The notes: a model not told the origin generated them from the sequence alone. A stretch of DNA of 60,000 nucleotides from Antedon mediterranea (GCF_964355755.1 NC_092676.1:2278288-2338287), one strand, 5' to 3'; counted from the first letter of the stretch, positions 46,736-58,081 are shown. A program made the numbers and translations.

Positions 46736-47075
46736 CGGAAGCGGTTTCACAAGCCTTTGGGCCTGTGCTGTAGAAATCAGCCATAGGAGTGTCTGACAGA
46801 AGCTCATCACTAAAATTTTGTCTTAAAATTGAAAAAATAACTTCTGGATCATTGGTTGATTTGCATCGAAGACCAACCTTTACAATTGATTTTGCTTTTC
46901 CTAGGAGGAGGGACAAAATTTCTTCCCCGACCTCTTGTATAGGAAGATATTTCTGATATATGATCTTATTGTTATAAATGATTTTAACTTCAATTCATTT
47001 TTAAAAAAAGAAGATGAAAACGTTCTAATTTACGTAAAAGAACTTTGACAGCACTATGCATCAAAGTAAACTGTG
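46736..47075 (-). repeat. Array unit 14 (partial, rearranged end)
   Basis: Gag fragment to 46970, then a jump to the intron 5' of GAIN-B (46971-47075) over a shared ttatt, deleting LTR, PBS, TM1 and GPS. Array homology stops at ctgtg (47075). Confidence 0.85.
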
Positions 47076-47108
47076 ACAAATATATTTCCCTTTTATGAGA
47101 AAAAACAT

Positions 47109-47136
47109 CAACAACAACAACAACAACAACAACAAC
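47109..47136. repeat. (CAA)n microsatellite
   Basis: Nine CAA/AAC triplets in a row, directly beside the array edge. Confidence 0.9.
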
Positions 47137-47250
47137 GTTTTCATCAAGAAAGGCAACACCAAAGGTCTTCGTAGAAACGCCTAGGGTTGTATCATTTAAA
47201 ATGACATCACGTGCAAACACATCGATGTGTAATATTATTATTATATTATT

Positions 47251-47869
47251 TCAGTTACTTATCAATTTGTATTTACTGCAAATACTTCCTATACCCTTCA
47301 CACATTTGTTACCCTTCACACAATCTTCCCCAGTCCCTTCCTTCATGGCAACATTGATTACTTTGTCCCATTTTATATTTTTTTCAGTTACTTATCAATT
47401 TGTATTTACTGCAAATACCTCCTATATCCTTCACACATTTGTTACCCTTCACACAATCTTCCCCAGTCCCTTCCTTCATGGCAACATTGATTACTTTGTC
47501 CCATTTTATATTTTTTTCAGTTACTTATCAATTTGTATTTACTGCAAATACCTCCTATATCCTTCACACATTTGTTACCCTTCACACAATCTTCCCCAGT
47601 CCCTTCCTTCATGGCAACATTGATTACTTTGTCCCATTTTATATTTTTTTCAGTTACTTATCAATTTGTATTTACTGCAAATACCTCCTATATCCTTCAC
47701 ACATTTGTTACCCTTCACACAATCTTCCCCAGTCCCTTCCTTCATGGCAACATTGATTACTTTGTCCCATTTTATATTTTTTCAGTTACTTGTCAAATTG
47801 TATTTACTGCAAATACACATGTTTTACCCTGTATTACACAATCTTCCCCAGTCCCTTTCCTTTGTCTCA
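47251..47869. repeat. 133-bp minisatellite, 4 full copies plus a diverged fifth
   Basis: Copies start (tcagttactt) at 47251, 47384, 47517, 47650 and 47782. Copies 2-4 are essentially identical; the fifth is shortened and diverged. Each unit carries a T-rich tract ending TTTCAG on the plus strand. The period is not a multiple of three, so the long open frames across it are by-products of the repeat, not genes. Confidence 0.9.
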
Positions 47870-49030
47870 TACTTTACCCGTTCACATTTCTTTGTATTCT
47901 TGCTTTGTCTATTTGATTGATAAAACATTATAATTTCAATCTTTGTTTTTGTAAAAAGAATCTTAACAGCTTAAGTTGAAATTTAAAATTAAACTTCAGT
48001 AAATAATGCTTATACATATGAAAAAACACCAAAATCCAGCTACTGTATTTACAAATTCAACAGTTCATCGTGTTCCATTATTTACCAATAAAATGTGCTA
48101 TTTTATTGAGGTCTTGCCTCTATGTTCGGAGGTTTGAATTTAATTTAAATTTTTTTCAATTTAAAGATAATCTTTACCAAAATTTGTAATAAGAAAAGCT
48201 TTATCAAACTACCTAACATTTTTTTGTGCATAAATCTCAAATGTTCGACAACCATTGTGTTGGACAAACTCATGCTGAACGTTTCATACGCTGCAGAATG
48301 TACACTTTATAAGAAATGTTCACCTCTGCTACCAATACACAGTAAATCAAGGTTTGCAAACAAGAAATTGATTACATCAACAAGAAGATAGTTGGAAGAA
48401 TATTACAAAAACAATTGTTGCTGCTTATTAACTAAAATAATGTTTTGATGAGAATATACTGTACCTTACTCGCCTGTGTTTTAGCTGCAAAGCTGAAATT
48501 CAAGTTTAGTATAAATCAGTGGATTTCATCTGGAAAACATTGTTCCTGTAATAATGAATGATCTTCTGAACTAGTTGCCTGTGAAAAATGTGTTGATGTG
48601 CACATGTTGTGACAAGAACTTTTTGATCAGATGGTATACAAAAGGATGTGAACAATTTGATATTGGCATGTAAAGAATTGGTTGATTCATTAATGATGTA
48701 ACAAGAACTCTATAACTCAGTTTAAACTTTATGCAACACAAAAGGATCTGATGATTTACTATTTGCGAAGAGTTATTTGATGTGCTGTAAGAACATTGGA
48801 CCTAAAAGAACTGGAACAATTTAATATTTGTGAACATTATGAAGAAACAATTAACTATTTACTTTACCTGTTTGTGGAGAATTGTTTGTTGATTTAGATG
48901 CACATATGTAAAGAAAGAGGTAGTGATTTTGTCTTTCTTATTACAATTGATATCTTGATTAGAACATTGTCAATTTGCATTTAAATAATTCAGTAATTCA
49001 CCGCGTTTCATTTATTATTCACCCAAAAAA
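47870..49030. other. Intergenic, relics of a gaggtcctgcctc repeat
   Basis: No gene. The stretch at about 48056-48145 (ccaataaaatgtgctatttt, gaggtcttgcctc) is a diverged half of the hairpin element at 49031-49174, and a further relic of the same family occurs near 49215-49270. Confidence 0.5.
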
Positions 49031-49174
49031 TTGGCAAATAATCAACACAGATAATTTATAAATTGCAACCTCGTAATGGAGTCAGGACCTCAATAAAATG
49101 AGCTCATTTTACTGAGGTCCTGCCTCCATTACAAGGTTGTAATTTATAATTTAACTGTCCTGATAATTTGCCAA
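49031..49174. mobile_element. 144-bp imperfect palindrome (hairpin MITE-like)
   Basis: The two arms of about 72 bases, from TTGGCAAATAATC inward to AAAATGAGCT and from AGCTCATTTT outward to AATTTGCCAA, match at roughly nine positions in ten. The centre is GAGCTC. This could be a foldback MITE or a hairpin RNA source. Diverged relatives flank it. Confidence 0.8.
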
Positions 49175-50598
49175 TGTTTGTGATCCTCATGCTTTACCAA
49201 GTTTCATACTGTATACATTTTTTTTTTTCACCGCTCGTAGTATTCCAATAAAATGTGTTATTATCTTCTCATTAGTGGTACAATTAACAAAACATCTTAA
49301 AATTGACAATCGAAATGTTTATGAACTGTTCGTTTGAAACACTGTATTGTTGGATTTTTAGATTTACTGTAATATTCTAATAGAATTTAAAACATAAAAA
49401 ATAAAAAAGTAACATTACCAATTTACAAATGCATAAACTGTTTTGTAATTTTGTTTACAGTTTATTGACAATTCAATTGTTTTCTATGTTACTGTTAGTA
49501 ACAGATATTCCTTTAAAATTACAATTTCTCCTTTAAAATTACAATTTCTGCTTATTATTCAAACTCCTTATATTTACAGTACTTCTCCCCCCCCCCCACC
49601 CACCTCACCCACCTATCCTCTACATATTTGACTGTCAAGGCCATAGCTACCAGTACGGATGGTAAGGTTTCAACCTAACCACTTTTGACAACCCAGCAGC
49701 TTGAACAGAGATTGTTCCCTTTTCTAGCAAAAACCAAACCACTTTATTTCTCGTAGCTACTGTACATCATTGACTGTTAGCTACAAACAGTACTAATGTT
49801 TTTTAGTAGCTGAATATGCTACTATATTCCACTGTTTTCTTGATTGTTCATCAAGAAAATTGTTTCTGATTTTATATTTTATACTGTTATCAATCGCCAT
49901 TTGTATAAAAAGCCATTTTCTTTACTCTTCATTACTATTATTCTTAATTCTTCTTCAACCAAATTGTTTCCATTGTCTTTTTTTAGATTACTAGGCTATA
50001 TTTACTCACCACTTTGCATAAAAATCCCGGCCTTTCCTTTTCATTACCGAAACTTGTATTTCCTTGTTGTTATGATAGAAACTAACTGTTTTAAATTTTT
50101 GTCAAAATGGTTTTGTAAATCAAGGTCATGAATAATGAAAATGAATAATTTCTTTGATTATTAATTGAAATATGTATTTTATTAACCGAATGCATTAATC
50201 AATCAAGTCCAGGTAACGTCCTTAACGTTGTTACTGGTTTATTATTTAATATTTGACTGTATATTGACATTTGGACAATACAGATGTAACATGGTGGGAC
50301 CAAACCCTGTTAGTCACACAGGCTATTCACCCCTTACTCTCCCCGATGCCTACTTAACTTGGAACACTACATTCCTGAGGTGGGTCTTCCAAGGAAAGTC
50401 AATCGGGATGTGGTACCATTTAATTAGTCATCCTTCCGGTCCCCTTAATATAAATATATGTTTTGTAGTTAAGTTCAGAATCGCTACGTTTCACATTGTT
50501 TTATAATATTACTTTTTGATTGAATAAATATTATATTTTGTACATTGAATAATTGTGTGCCATCGTTATTGCCTTGGCCCTCGACACGACTACCATTA
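49175..50598. other. AT-rich intergenic sequence
   Basis: Contains a C-rich tract (about 49587-49625) and a pair of repeated ttaaaattacaatttct words near 49512-49550. Plus-strand ORFs at 49844-50131 and 50228-50506 have no recognisable similarity or gene-like context. Confidence 0.5.
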
Positions 50599-52621
50599 CA
50601 ACAGAATACAGAATACAGAAATTTATTGGTCCAAAAGGAAATTTGGTTCGTTAACAAGCTCTCAAACAATTAATTAAAAATATATAAAGTCATGAATACA
50701 AAAATACAAGATCTTACAAAAATATGAATAAACATCAAAAAATATATATCGTAACATATAAGATATATAAAAATATTATCAGTATTATATACAAATTACA
50801 TATTCAATCTATCTTTTAATAGTTGCGTTATATAAATGGCAAGAATTTGGAACAAATGACTTTCGAAGACCGATCATGATCTCCTCTTAGTGGACGTAGC
50901 CTGATACCAGATCTGTTTAAAACATAGTACTTATTTAGTGGGTGTGTGTGGTCATTCATAATCATGTTAACTTTATGTAATACTCTTTTTTTCATATGTT
51001 TGTTGAATAGTTGATAGGTCAGAGCCAATAATTTTGCCTGCACGCTTCCTAACTCGTTCTAATTTTTCTTTGTTCTCATTTGTAAGACCAAAAAACAACG
51101 ATATTAAACTAATAGTTAAAACACTTTGCACTATAGCCCTATAGAAAACGTTATCAATTTTATATAGTTTTAGTTTTCTTAAGAAATATAGCCTTTGATT
51201 TGCTTTTTTAAACACGGTATTTATTTGAGTATTAAATTTGAAACCTTTGTCAATAGTTCCTAAGTATTTTTGTTCGTCTACTTGATCTATTTCTACACCT
51301 TTAATTAACTTATCATGTCCAAAGATTTTACGTCTTGTATCAAATACTATTTCTTTAGTTTTGTTTTTATTTAGTTGTAGGTAGTTTGTATCACACCAGT
51401 CCACAAATTTGTCAACCTCATTTGTGTACGGTGACGCATCTGCTCCACGAAGATAACCGGAGATTACAGTATCATCCGCGTATTTTATCATTGAGGTTGT
51501 ACTGCGCCTAACGTTTCATAGTCGGAAGTATATAGTGAAAACAAAAACGGCGAAAGGACGCATCCTTGTGGTGCTCCCGTATTGCAGAGCGTTGTGCTGG
51601 AAACGTTGCTGTCCATGCGAACGTATTGAGGTCTCTGTTGCAGAAAGTCCATGGTCAGAAGTGAAAGGTTGGGATTAATATCCATCCCTCGTAATTTCCT
51701 AATCAACAAATGCGGTTGTAAGCAATTAAAAGCGCTCGAAAAGTCAACGAAGAGTGCCCTGACAAACGTATTCCTAGTGTCAATATGCTGAAAAATATTA
51801 TGCAAGAAAAGAATAATAGCGTCATCAGTTCCTCTCTTGGGTCGGTAGGCAAATTGAGTAGGATCAATCGATACGCCCACTTGGTCAAGTATACGATTCA
51901 AAATAATGCGTTCAAAACACTTCAAAACATTTGAAGTGATTGCGACTGGTCGGTGATCGTTTTGGGTTACTGGATATTTTATTTTCGGAATCGGTCTAAT
52001 TTCTGAAGTTTTCCAGATCTTAGGAATTTTTCCACATTCCATGGATGTATTAAAAATATCGCAGAAAACTCCTGACAGTTGGTCACAGCATGACTTTAGA
52101 ACCAGATTTGGAACATAGTCTGGACCTGTCGCCTTATTTATTTTAACTTTCTTAAAACCCGATCGAACCTCTCCTTTATTTATTACGATTTTTCCACTCA
52201 CCTCCTTTTCCTTATTTAATTGTTCCTTTAAATCATCTATCTCTTTTGAAAAATCATGTTGATCAAAACGGCAAAAAAATGTGTTAAGATCATCTGTAGT
52301 ATTCGACTCATTTTTTGGCTGTGACGACTTCCTTTTATTTTGACTACCATAGCCAGTGATATCCTGCATGGTTTGCCAAGCCGCTTTAACATCGTTTCCT
52401 TTAAAACTTCGTTCTAACTTTCTTTTGTACTTTGCCTTATTCTTTTCAATTTCTAATGCAATCTGTTTTTGCTTTTCTTTCACTATATCTATATATATAT
52501 TGGTAATGACTGACAAACTGACGTGCCTCTTCTGACAGTTTCTGCATTCAACAAGGCAATACATTCGCCAAGGCAATACATGTAGGCAAATGGACAATAA
52601 GTCAATGATCGTTGGAACCAC
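50599..52621 (-). mobile_element. CR1/L2/Rex1-like LINE, ORF2 reverse transcriptase, frameshifted
   Basis: Minus strand. 51488-52621 encodes the RT core: NKATGPDYVPNLVLK, 'NDHRPVAITSNVLKC', 'RALFVDFSSAFNCL' (motif A Asp), 'NTGAPQGCVLSP' (motif B). A frameshift at about 51490 leads to 50973-51491 with 'KYADDT' (motif C catalytic pair) and the thumb. A second shift near 51030 leads to 50828-51043, ending with the usual NRSGIRLRP and C-terminal LP segment. The 3' end has AATAAA followed by ttctgtattctgt-type repeats (50599-50625), the tail style of CR1/L2 elements. Endonuclease is absent, so it is 5' truncated. Inactive. Confidence 0.85.
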
Positions 52622-52875
52622 AAAGCAGTCAGGTGAATATTGAATATTTGCAAACGCATTTTTTAAATATATAAAGAAACAGAAAGTCTACTGTTCTTCA
52701 ATATTCAAAAGTAAAAATACTTTGCTGGAAAATGAATGGACATTTTAAAGATAGTCCGTCAAATTTACATTTGTTTCAAAGATACAGTTCTGGTGCTGGA
52801 ACAAAAATAGTACATTATATATACAATATAACAGTTAAATACTGTAGCACAAAGTATCATCATTTGAAATGTGAA

Positions 52876-53637
52876 TCAGCATATGATCGGCTTTAGGGAA
52901 ATCTTGACAATGCCTGGAGTATTTTCATAAAACTGATAATTGTGTTTTTTTAGTTGTTCTTGGACAGCTTGTCTAATTCTAGCAATACCTTGAGGGCTGT
53001 TCTTGCCTCTCCCTGTTATCACTGACAAGTGGAGAGTCTTTGGCTTTTGTTCCATCACCTTCAGTTCTTGCTTCTTCTTCAACAAAGCTTCCTCCAACAC
53101 ATTGATGGCTTCATCAACGTGAAAGTGATGCAAGTCTAGGATGTTTGACTTCAAGTAATTCTTATTTAAAGTCTGATGAATTCTGTTAGCTGCATCTTGA
53201 TTTGCCTCTTTGATTTTCTCCTTATGTTCACGACCCTTTTCGGCATAATAGGAAGCAAGTTGTCCCTGTCCTTTCTGGTGTGCCTCAGACGCTTTTTGTA
53301 AACATTCAGCCTGGAGTCGCCTGTGCAGAATTGCATGGACACGGAAATCCACATACTCTGCATCGTCCGGGTAATCAATATCCAACTCTTCATTTTTATT
53401 GAGTTGGTGGTCAACAGTGTCAGAGGTCCCCTTCTGGATTTCTTCTTCTGCCTGAAGCAGCAGCTGTTTCTCAAGCTCTTCTCTTGCTTTGGCAGAGAGC
53501 ACGATGTGGATTGGTTCAGGATGCAAGTTGTACGAGCTCTCAATATTACGAATGGTATTACTAAGATTGTACTGGCTAGCAGAGAAGAAGTTCTCTAAAA
53601 CGTCTTTATCAATTTTTGGAAATCTTTTGAACAGCAT
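52876..53637 (-). pseudogene. N4BP2-like C-terminus: CUE, DUF1771 and Smr domains
   Basis: 253 codons open to the stop at 52876-52878. Residues 1-30 are CUE-like (FKRFPKIDKDVLENFF, then YNLSNTI). Residues about 97-160 are DUF1771 (many Ala, Lys and Glu; YYAEKGREHKEKI). Residues about 166-248 are the Smr domain, with LDLHHFHVDEA and TGRGKNSPQG. In the family, Smr is a nicking-nuclease or RNA-binding fold and CUE binds ubiquitin; N4BP2 also has the 5'-kinase domain found just upstream here. The Met at 53637 is probably internal: the same frame upstream (53700-54069) encodes a low-complexity linker with a TAA at 53914-53916 and a stretch (53640-53755) readable only in another frame. Confidence 0.8.
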
Positions 53638-54067
53638 GCAATATTTAAATTATCTTGCACTTGTGAAGCCTTTGATGAAATATCCAAATCAGTGGCGATG
53701 TCAGAAGGAATACAAGGCTTCGCAGCAAAGCTTTCCTCTTGTAAAGCTGTCGCTCTTTCCTATTGGATACACATTTACTGCAGCAGCTTTACGAGTTACT
53801 GCAGTAACTTTGTGATTTGATTCTAATTGGTTCACATCATCGAAAAATATGTCTGGTTCAACCTCAAACGAATCTCTATGTATGTTTCTGTCGATTTCGT
53901 CATCATCACTTATTTATATTTTATCTTCTTTGATAAGAGAATGAATACGTTTCTTATTACTGATTCTCTTGGTTTCTGAACTAGTCCCTTGGTGAAGTGG
54001 TCTATCAGGGGGCACCTTCTTAATCTTCACCTCTGACCTTTGATCTACAGAACTTTCCTCCGTAGTG

Positions 54068-54967
54068 TTAAAACCAGCGCAGTAACAATATTATTCTTTC
54101 TTTTGGAACCCCATGAACACATCGCTTTGCCAACTGATTCGGATTCCGTTTCCATGACGTATCTGGTTCCCTTATCACAACATGATAATTCATCTTTTTT
54201 GCCATGTCTATGTATGGCCTCATTTCATGTTTTTGTATGTTTGTATTATCAACTATCACAGGAGTTATTCCTTTCTCTAAAGCCTCATAGACTCTTTTCT
54301 GGTTCCATTCATGTGCCTTTGTTAACAGCTCTCTTTTATACTCATAATCTCCATTACGTTTCATGAAATAATCATCTGTACTGTATATGGCTCCCTCTCT
54401 CTGCAACTTCCTGGCTAATGTAGTCTTTCCAGATCCTGGAAGGCCTCTCATCAAGCATAACACTTTACCATCTGGTAATCTTTCTGGTTCTTCAGGACTA
54501 GTTGTTTCCGTCTTCTTCTGAGTTTTGTAATTTGTGGTTCGAATCTTCGGCCAGATTGGCACATCACTGACATTCACTGGTTTTGGTATCATTGACTCCT
54601 CTTTAGATGATATCTTGGATGGGACATTGTCCATTATCACAGATGTTCTATTACTGTCATTTTCATCAATGCTTTCCTTACTTAACTGACCTTTTGGTTC
54701 TGAATCCTTCTTACTTTTATTCTTTCTTTTCTTCTTCTTAGTACCTTAACCGGCATTTGTTGGTCTGCGGCTCAAAACTGGACTACCAAGATGACTATTC
54801 GGTGGTGTAGCATTTGATTGCATGTAATGGTCAACAGGACTGACCGGTTGCACAGGTAGTAGAACATAAGGAACAGTACAGGCACTTACTAATACATACT
54901 TGCTTGCTTCATGGCCATTAGGTTGTTGAAAAGCTAACTTTCCACCAGATGATGGCACTATCAACTG
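54068..54967 (-). pseudogene. N4BP2-like polynucleotide-kinase (P-loop) domain
   Basis: A minus-strand exon from acceptor GGTTCAG (54967/54968). A frame with an in-frame TAA at 54746-54748 continues through a KKKKRK-type linker into the kinase: MRGLPGSGKTTLAR (Walker A), YSTDDYF, VDNTNIQKHEM and REPDTSWKRN...HGVPKERI, all hallmarks of the N4BP2/N4BP2L kinase. The frame then ends at 54068 and the downstream linker is in a different frame, so a 1-nt shift occurred near 54066-54075. With the lesions in the C-terminal part, about five disruptions separate it from an intact gene. Either it is a degenerating copy or the assembly contains indels. Domain order and strand show one gene. Confidence 0.8.
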
Positions 54968-55139
54968 AACCATAAAATGTACAATATCAATATGTACTGG
55001 ATATTGCTGGAAACTATGAAGTTGGTCATTAGAATGAAAGAACATTTTATATGCAAGCAAATTTACACTTTTTTTATATAACAATAAATACTGTAGCACA
55101 TAAAGTTATGGTAGAAAAATGAAAGCAATACTGGATATG

Positions 55140-55318
55140 AAACTTTAGACTTTACTTTTACTTTTAAGGATAGGTGTATTTATAGATCCGGCCATGGCGG
55201 TACACAAGAGAGGAGGTTGCGTAGTTTAAACAGTTACGTAATATGGTCGCTACACATGTGACTTAAACCCAGGACCCTTTGAGTGGTAGCCAAGCATCAT
55301 AACCATCAAGCCACAACT
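55140..55318 (-). mobile_element. tRNA-derived SINE
   Basis: Minus strand: an A-box-like TGGCTTGATGG (55303-55313) and a B-box-like GGGTTTAAGTC (55260-55270) at tRNA-like spacing, then a body and a 3' end with (aaaagt)-type repeats. This is the structure of a tRNA-derived SINE with a degenerate head. The parent tRNA was not identified. Confidence 0.5.
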
Positions 55319-57218
55319 CAACTCCTCGGTTTAGCCTGCCTTTCAATCTAAGGTTACAGTAATTACTATTTTCATTATACACTTTTTATTATTATCGGGG
55401 AGAAAAATAATAAATGTTGTGATAAAAATAAAACAATACCTAACTGAGTTTGTCTACTCCCCAGGATGATTACACTACAGTACCTTTGAATTCCTAATAT
55501 CGAAGCTTTCCCGACCCCACAAAGGTTATCTATAGCTTTGCGTGCATGGCCTTTGGCCCGTTGGGAATCAGGCTTCTCTGTCAGGCTATTCCTCACGCAC
55601 ACAATACAGAAAATATAAAATAATTATTATGTCATAAATCCATGCTGATTCATATACTTTTTACATTTTTTTGAAACATAGATTGATGATATTTCGGCAT
55701 ACCTTTTGCAAGTGATGGCAGAGAATGTGCCTGATGCAAAGTAAGCAAAACCATTACTCTAAAAAATGATACAAAATACAAAATCTACACACATTATATT
55801 ATAATGATTATAAATGAAACAACATAAGCTGGGTTACATGAATTACTAATTAATAATTTACAAACTAATGTATACGGTATTTCTTTCTGAAGAAAACGGC
55901 ACCAAAAATATTTTCGTAATCCAGAAAGATGTTTGAACGTAGAACGAGACCGATTGGGATTTGGAACAATGAAGTAAGTGAACATAATATTTTCAAGAAA
56001 AGCAATTAAACAATTTAATGCATTGTGATGTGATTATGTCCGACGTTTAAATAATTTTTATATTTCTCTGTTTTACATATAGGCTCTCTATCATTTAATG
56101 GTAGAATTACATAAAAAAAAGACACGTGGCAAGACCCAAGGTAAAAAATAACGACCAGTTAGTATTTATTATTGAAATATTTGGGTATAGTGTTCTACAT
56201 AGTGTAGTATTCCCCTAACCCTTAACCTTACCTTACATGAAACAGACACCAAATATATTCATCAGAACGTAGGCCTATTACCCAATTTCATTGTAATATC
56301 AATATCGACCAGGAAATGATAAATAATATCGGTGGCAATTTCATTTTTGTTTTAGTTTACAATCTACGTTCGATACTGAACCAATCATATTTGTTTAACA
56401 TTTTAACAGAAAACCATATACAACCAAACGTATAAGCTGCATACGCAATCTGCCACTGTCAGCCACAAGACTTGACAATCATTGTCGTGAAGATATTCTG
56501 TAAGTAACGATTTTTTGTCATTTACCTCAGAAGACTGTTGAAATACTGTATGTGTGTATAGCATTGAATTGCGTGGTGGTGTGAAGGAATGTGTGACCGA
56601 AAAATAAAGAAGTCACAAGTTCACATTTTTATTTAATCCCAATATTGTTTATATAAAAAAAAAGATACAGGAGATCTTTGTGTAACACATTACCCTAAAT
56701 TATTGTCCAATACAACTTTTTGGTGCGACCCTTAAAGAATACGGAATAAAATAAATATTTTTTTTTTTACTTTTTCTTTTATAGAAATACCAGCAATTAT
56801 ATGCGATGTGTTGCGGCGAAAGAAGGCATTATTTATTTTGTACAAAAAAAAAATTTCTTCAGCTACGTCGAAGAAGCAGACGCGGCCTGTAGAGCCACAG
56901 AATTCAGTCGCCGGGAATTCATCAGATCGCATAAAGCATGAAATCAGTTCCTCTAAGCTTACGAATGTTGAGTTTTCCGGTTGATCTGGTTTAAAAAAAA
57001 ATTACATTATTTTTTGTAAATACTTTTTTTCAAACCTAATTTTCCAATAAACATGAGTTAAATTAAAGTATGTTATGTTGTCTTTTGTTCTTGATCAGCT
57101 CGCTATATATAGGCCTATCGTTCATATTGTAGCAAGTCGGAGGGGGAGGAGGTACGAAAAAATTCTAGTGAAGCTGTTACGTCATTTAACATTAGCTTAA
57201 ATAACATATAAAATAAAA
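55319..57218. other. Intergenic; possible small plus-strand exons
   Basis: A plus-strand ATG at 55929 opens 15 codons ending at GAA|GTAAGT (55973). TTACATATAG at 56082 precedes a 58-nt open exon with donor CAAG|GTAAAA, and TTAACAG at 56409 precedes a third segment with donor CT|GTAAGT (56499). The splice signals are good, but the joined frame stops eight codons into the third segment and nothing is recognisable. It could be a non-coding or unrecognised gene divergent from the N4BP2-like gene. Confidence 0.2.
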
Positions 57219-57717
57219 TACCGTAAATCTTCTAATAGTAACCGACACTCTAATACTAATAGTAACCCCCTTCTAATAGTAACCAACACTCTTATAGTAA
57301 TCCCCTTCTATAGTAACCAACCTTATGTAAGTCAATCTATAATAATAACCCACTACTCTAACAGTTACCCATGGGTTTTTGTCACAAAAACTGTTGACAA
57401 AATGACTGCTCGTGATGCAGCCGTATTTTGAAAATAAGGAGATAATGCATGTTGATCTTGGTAGTGGCGCAGGATTGAGTGTTTTTTAGTTTATAAAATA
57501 AAGTCAGAATTCAACCAATTTGTTTATTCATACTGTTTTATTATTTTGTTATGAGTTGCTGACCGGAAAAGTTAAAGGTGGGACTATTTTCAGGTGCCTA
57601 ATTTAAGATTAGTAATTAGTATAGTAACCCACTACTCTAATAGTAACCCCCTTCTAATAGTAACCAACCTAAAAAAAAGAATAATAACCCAGGGTTACAA
57701 TTAGAAGATTTACGGTA
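57219..57717. mobile_element. TIR element with internal tandem repeats (TA target)
   Basis: Ends are near-perfect 25-bp inverted repeats: TACCGTAAATCTTCTAATAG at the left and the complement of ATTAGAAGATTTACGGTA at the right. TA at each end may be the target duplication. The inner flanks hold tandem copies of tctaatagtaacc. There is no coding sequence. It is a MITE of unknown superfamily. Confidence 0.75.
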
Positions 57718-58081
57718 AGCATATTATTTCAAAAAATTTCATTTATTTGCCAACAGAGGGCTTAAATTGTTTATATCGTTCGCGTGGCAAGAAACATTTT
57801 TTTGGGTGCATATTTGGCATATCATACGATTTTGCGGACCGTGACCGAGCACTTTTGCTTTCGATCGATCCGACAAAATCAAAATAAGCTGATTACTTTT
57901 GTGCTTTATTTTTCAAATAATGATGTAATAATAATTCAACATTTATTAGTTTCTATCAATGGTATAACAATACAATAAAAAGAGAATACTTGTCACGCAA
58001 GACCCATAAACAAAAGAAAAAAATACATTTGTATATAATTATTTTTTACGAAAAGTTGGGAGAGAGGAAGAGTTAACAATA
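57718..58081 (-). other. LINE 3' UTR and flank
   Basis: The minus strand holds the 3' untranslated part of the LINE at 58082-58640, with AATAAA near 57908-57914 and other A/T-rich tails. The exact 3' end cannot be fixed. Confidence 0.4.

Larger units (their letters stand above)
5205..47075 (-). repeat. Composite macrosatellite: Gag/LTR + SMAD4 exon + adhesion-GPCR exons
   Basis: Thirteen full units and one partial unit in head-to-tail order. Counting each unit from the Gag truncation point (cggaagcgg), starts are 5205, 8186, 11115, 14664, 19154, 22073, 26563, 29482, 32412, 35332, 38111, 41031, 43957 and 46736. Spacings are 2981, 2929, 3549, 4490, 2919, 4490, 2919, 2930, 2920, 2779, 2920, 2926 and 2779. 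Reading the minus strand, a long unit runs: duplicated 157-bp segment, LTR end, PBS, Gag fragment, SMAD exon, stalk/HRM exon, intron with a LINE 3' end, GAIN-A exon, 157-bp segment again, GAIN-B exon, GPS exon, TM1 exon, 82-codon ORF. Short units lack the stalk/HRM exon and most of GAIN-A; medium units lack GAIN-B through TM1. Repeated units are nearly base-identical, which implies recent amplification. Confidence 0.95.

Noticed and set aside
5205-47075. CRISPR array or bacterial repeat system
   Set aside because: Units are kilobases long with eukaryotic exons and introns; there are no short spaced repeats or cas-like genes.
5205-47075. Helitron as the capturing agent
   Set aside because: Gene-fragment capture fits, but I could not find TC...CTRR termini with a 3' hairpin at unit borders, and the unit carries a PBS and LTR end instead. 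Not excluded for the first capture step.
47201-47920. Four overlapping plus-strand ORFs of 84-140 codons with repeated hydrophobic peptides
   Set aside because: They are the three frames of a 133-bp minisatellite (period not divisible by three), with no promoter, splice or family evidence.
52499-52621. LINE ORF start with Cys/Leu-rich N-terminus as a real start
   Set aside because: The first about 40 codons do not look like EN-RT linker; the element is 5' truncated and this is probably flanking sequence read in frame.
55703-55758. 56-nt minus-strand exon (TTTTTTAG acceptor, AAAAG|GTATGC donor) as an upstream N4BP2 exon
   Set aside because: Good splice signals, but in the phase needed to join the exon at 54967 it contains a stop, and the peptide is not recognisable.
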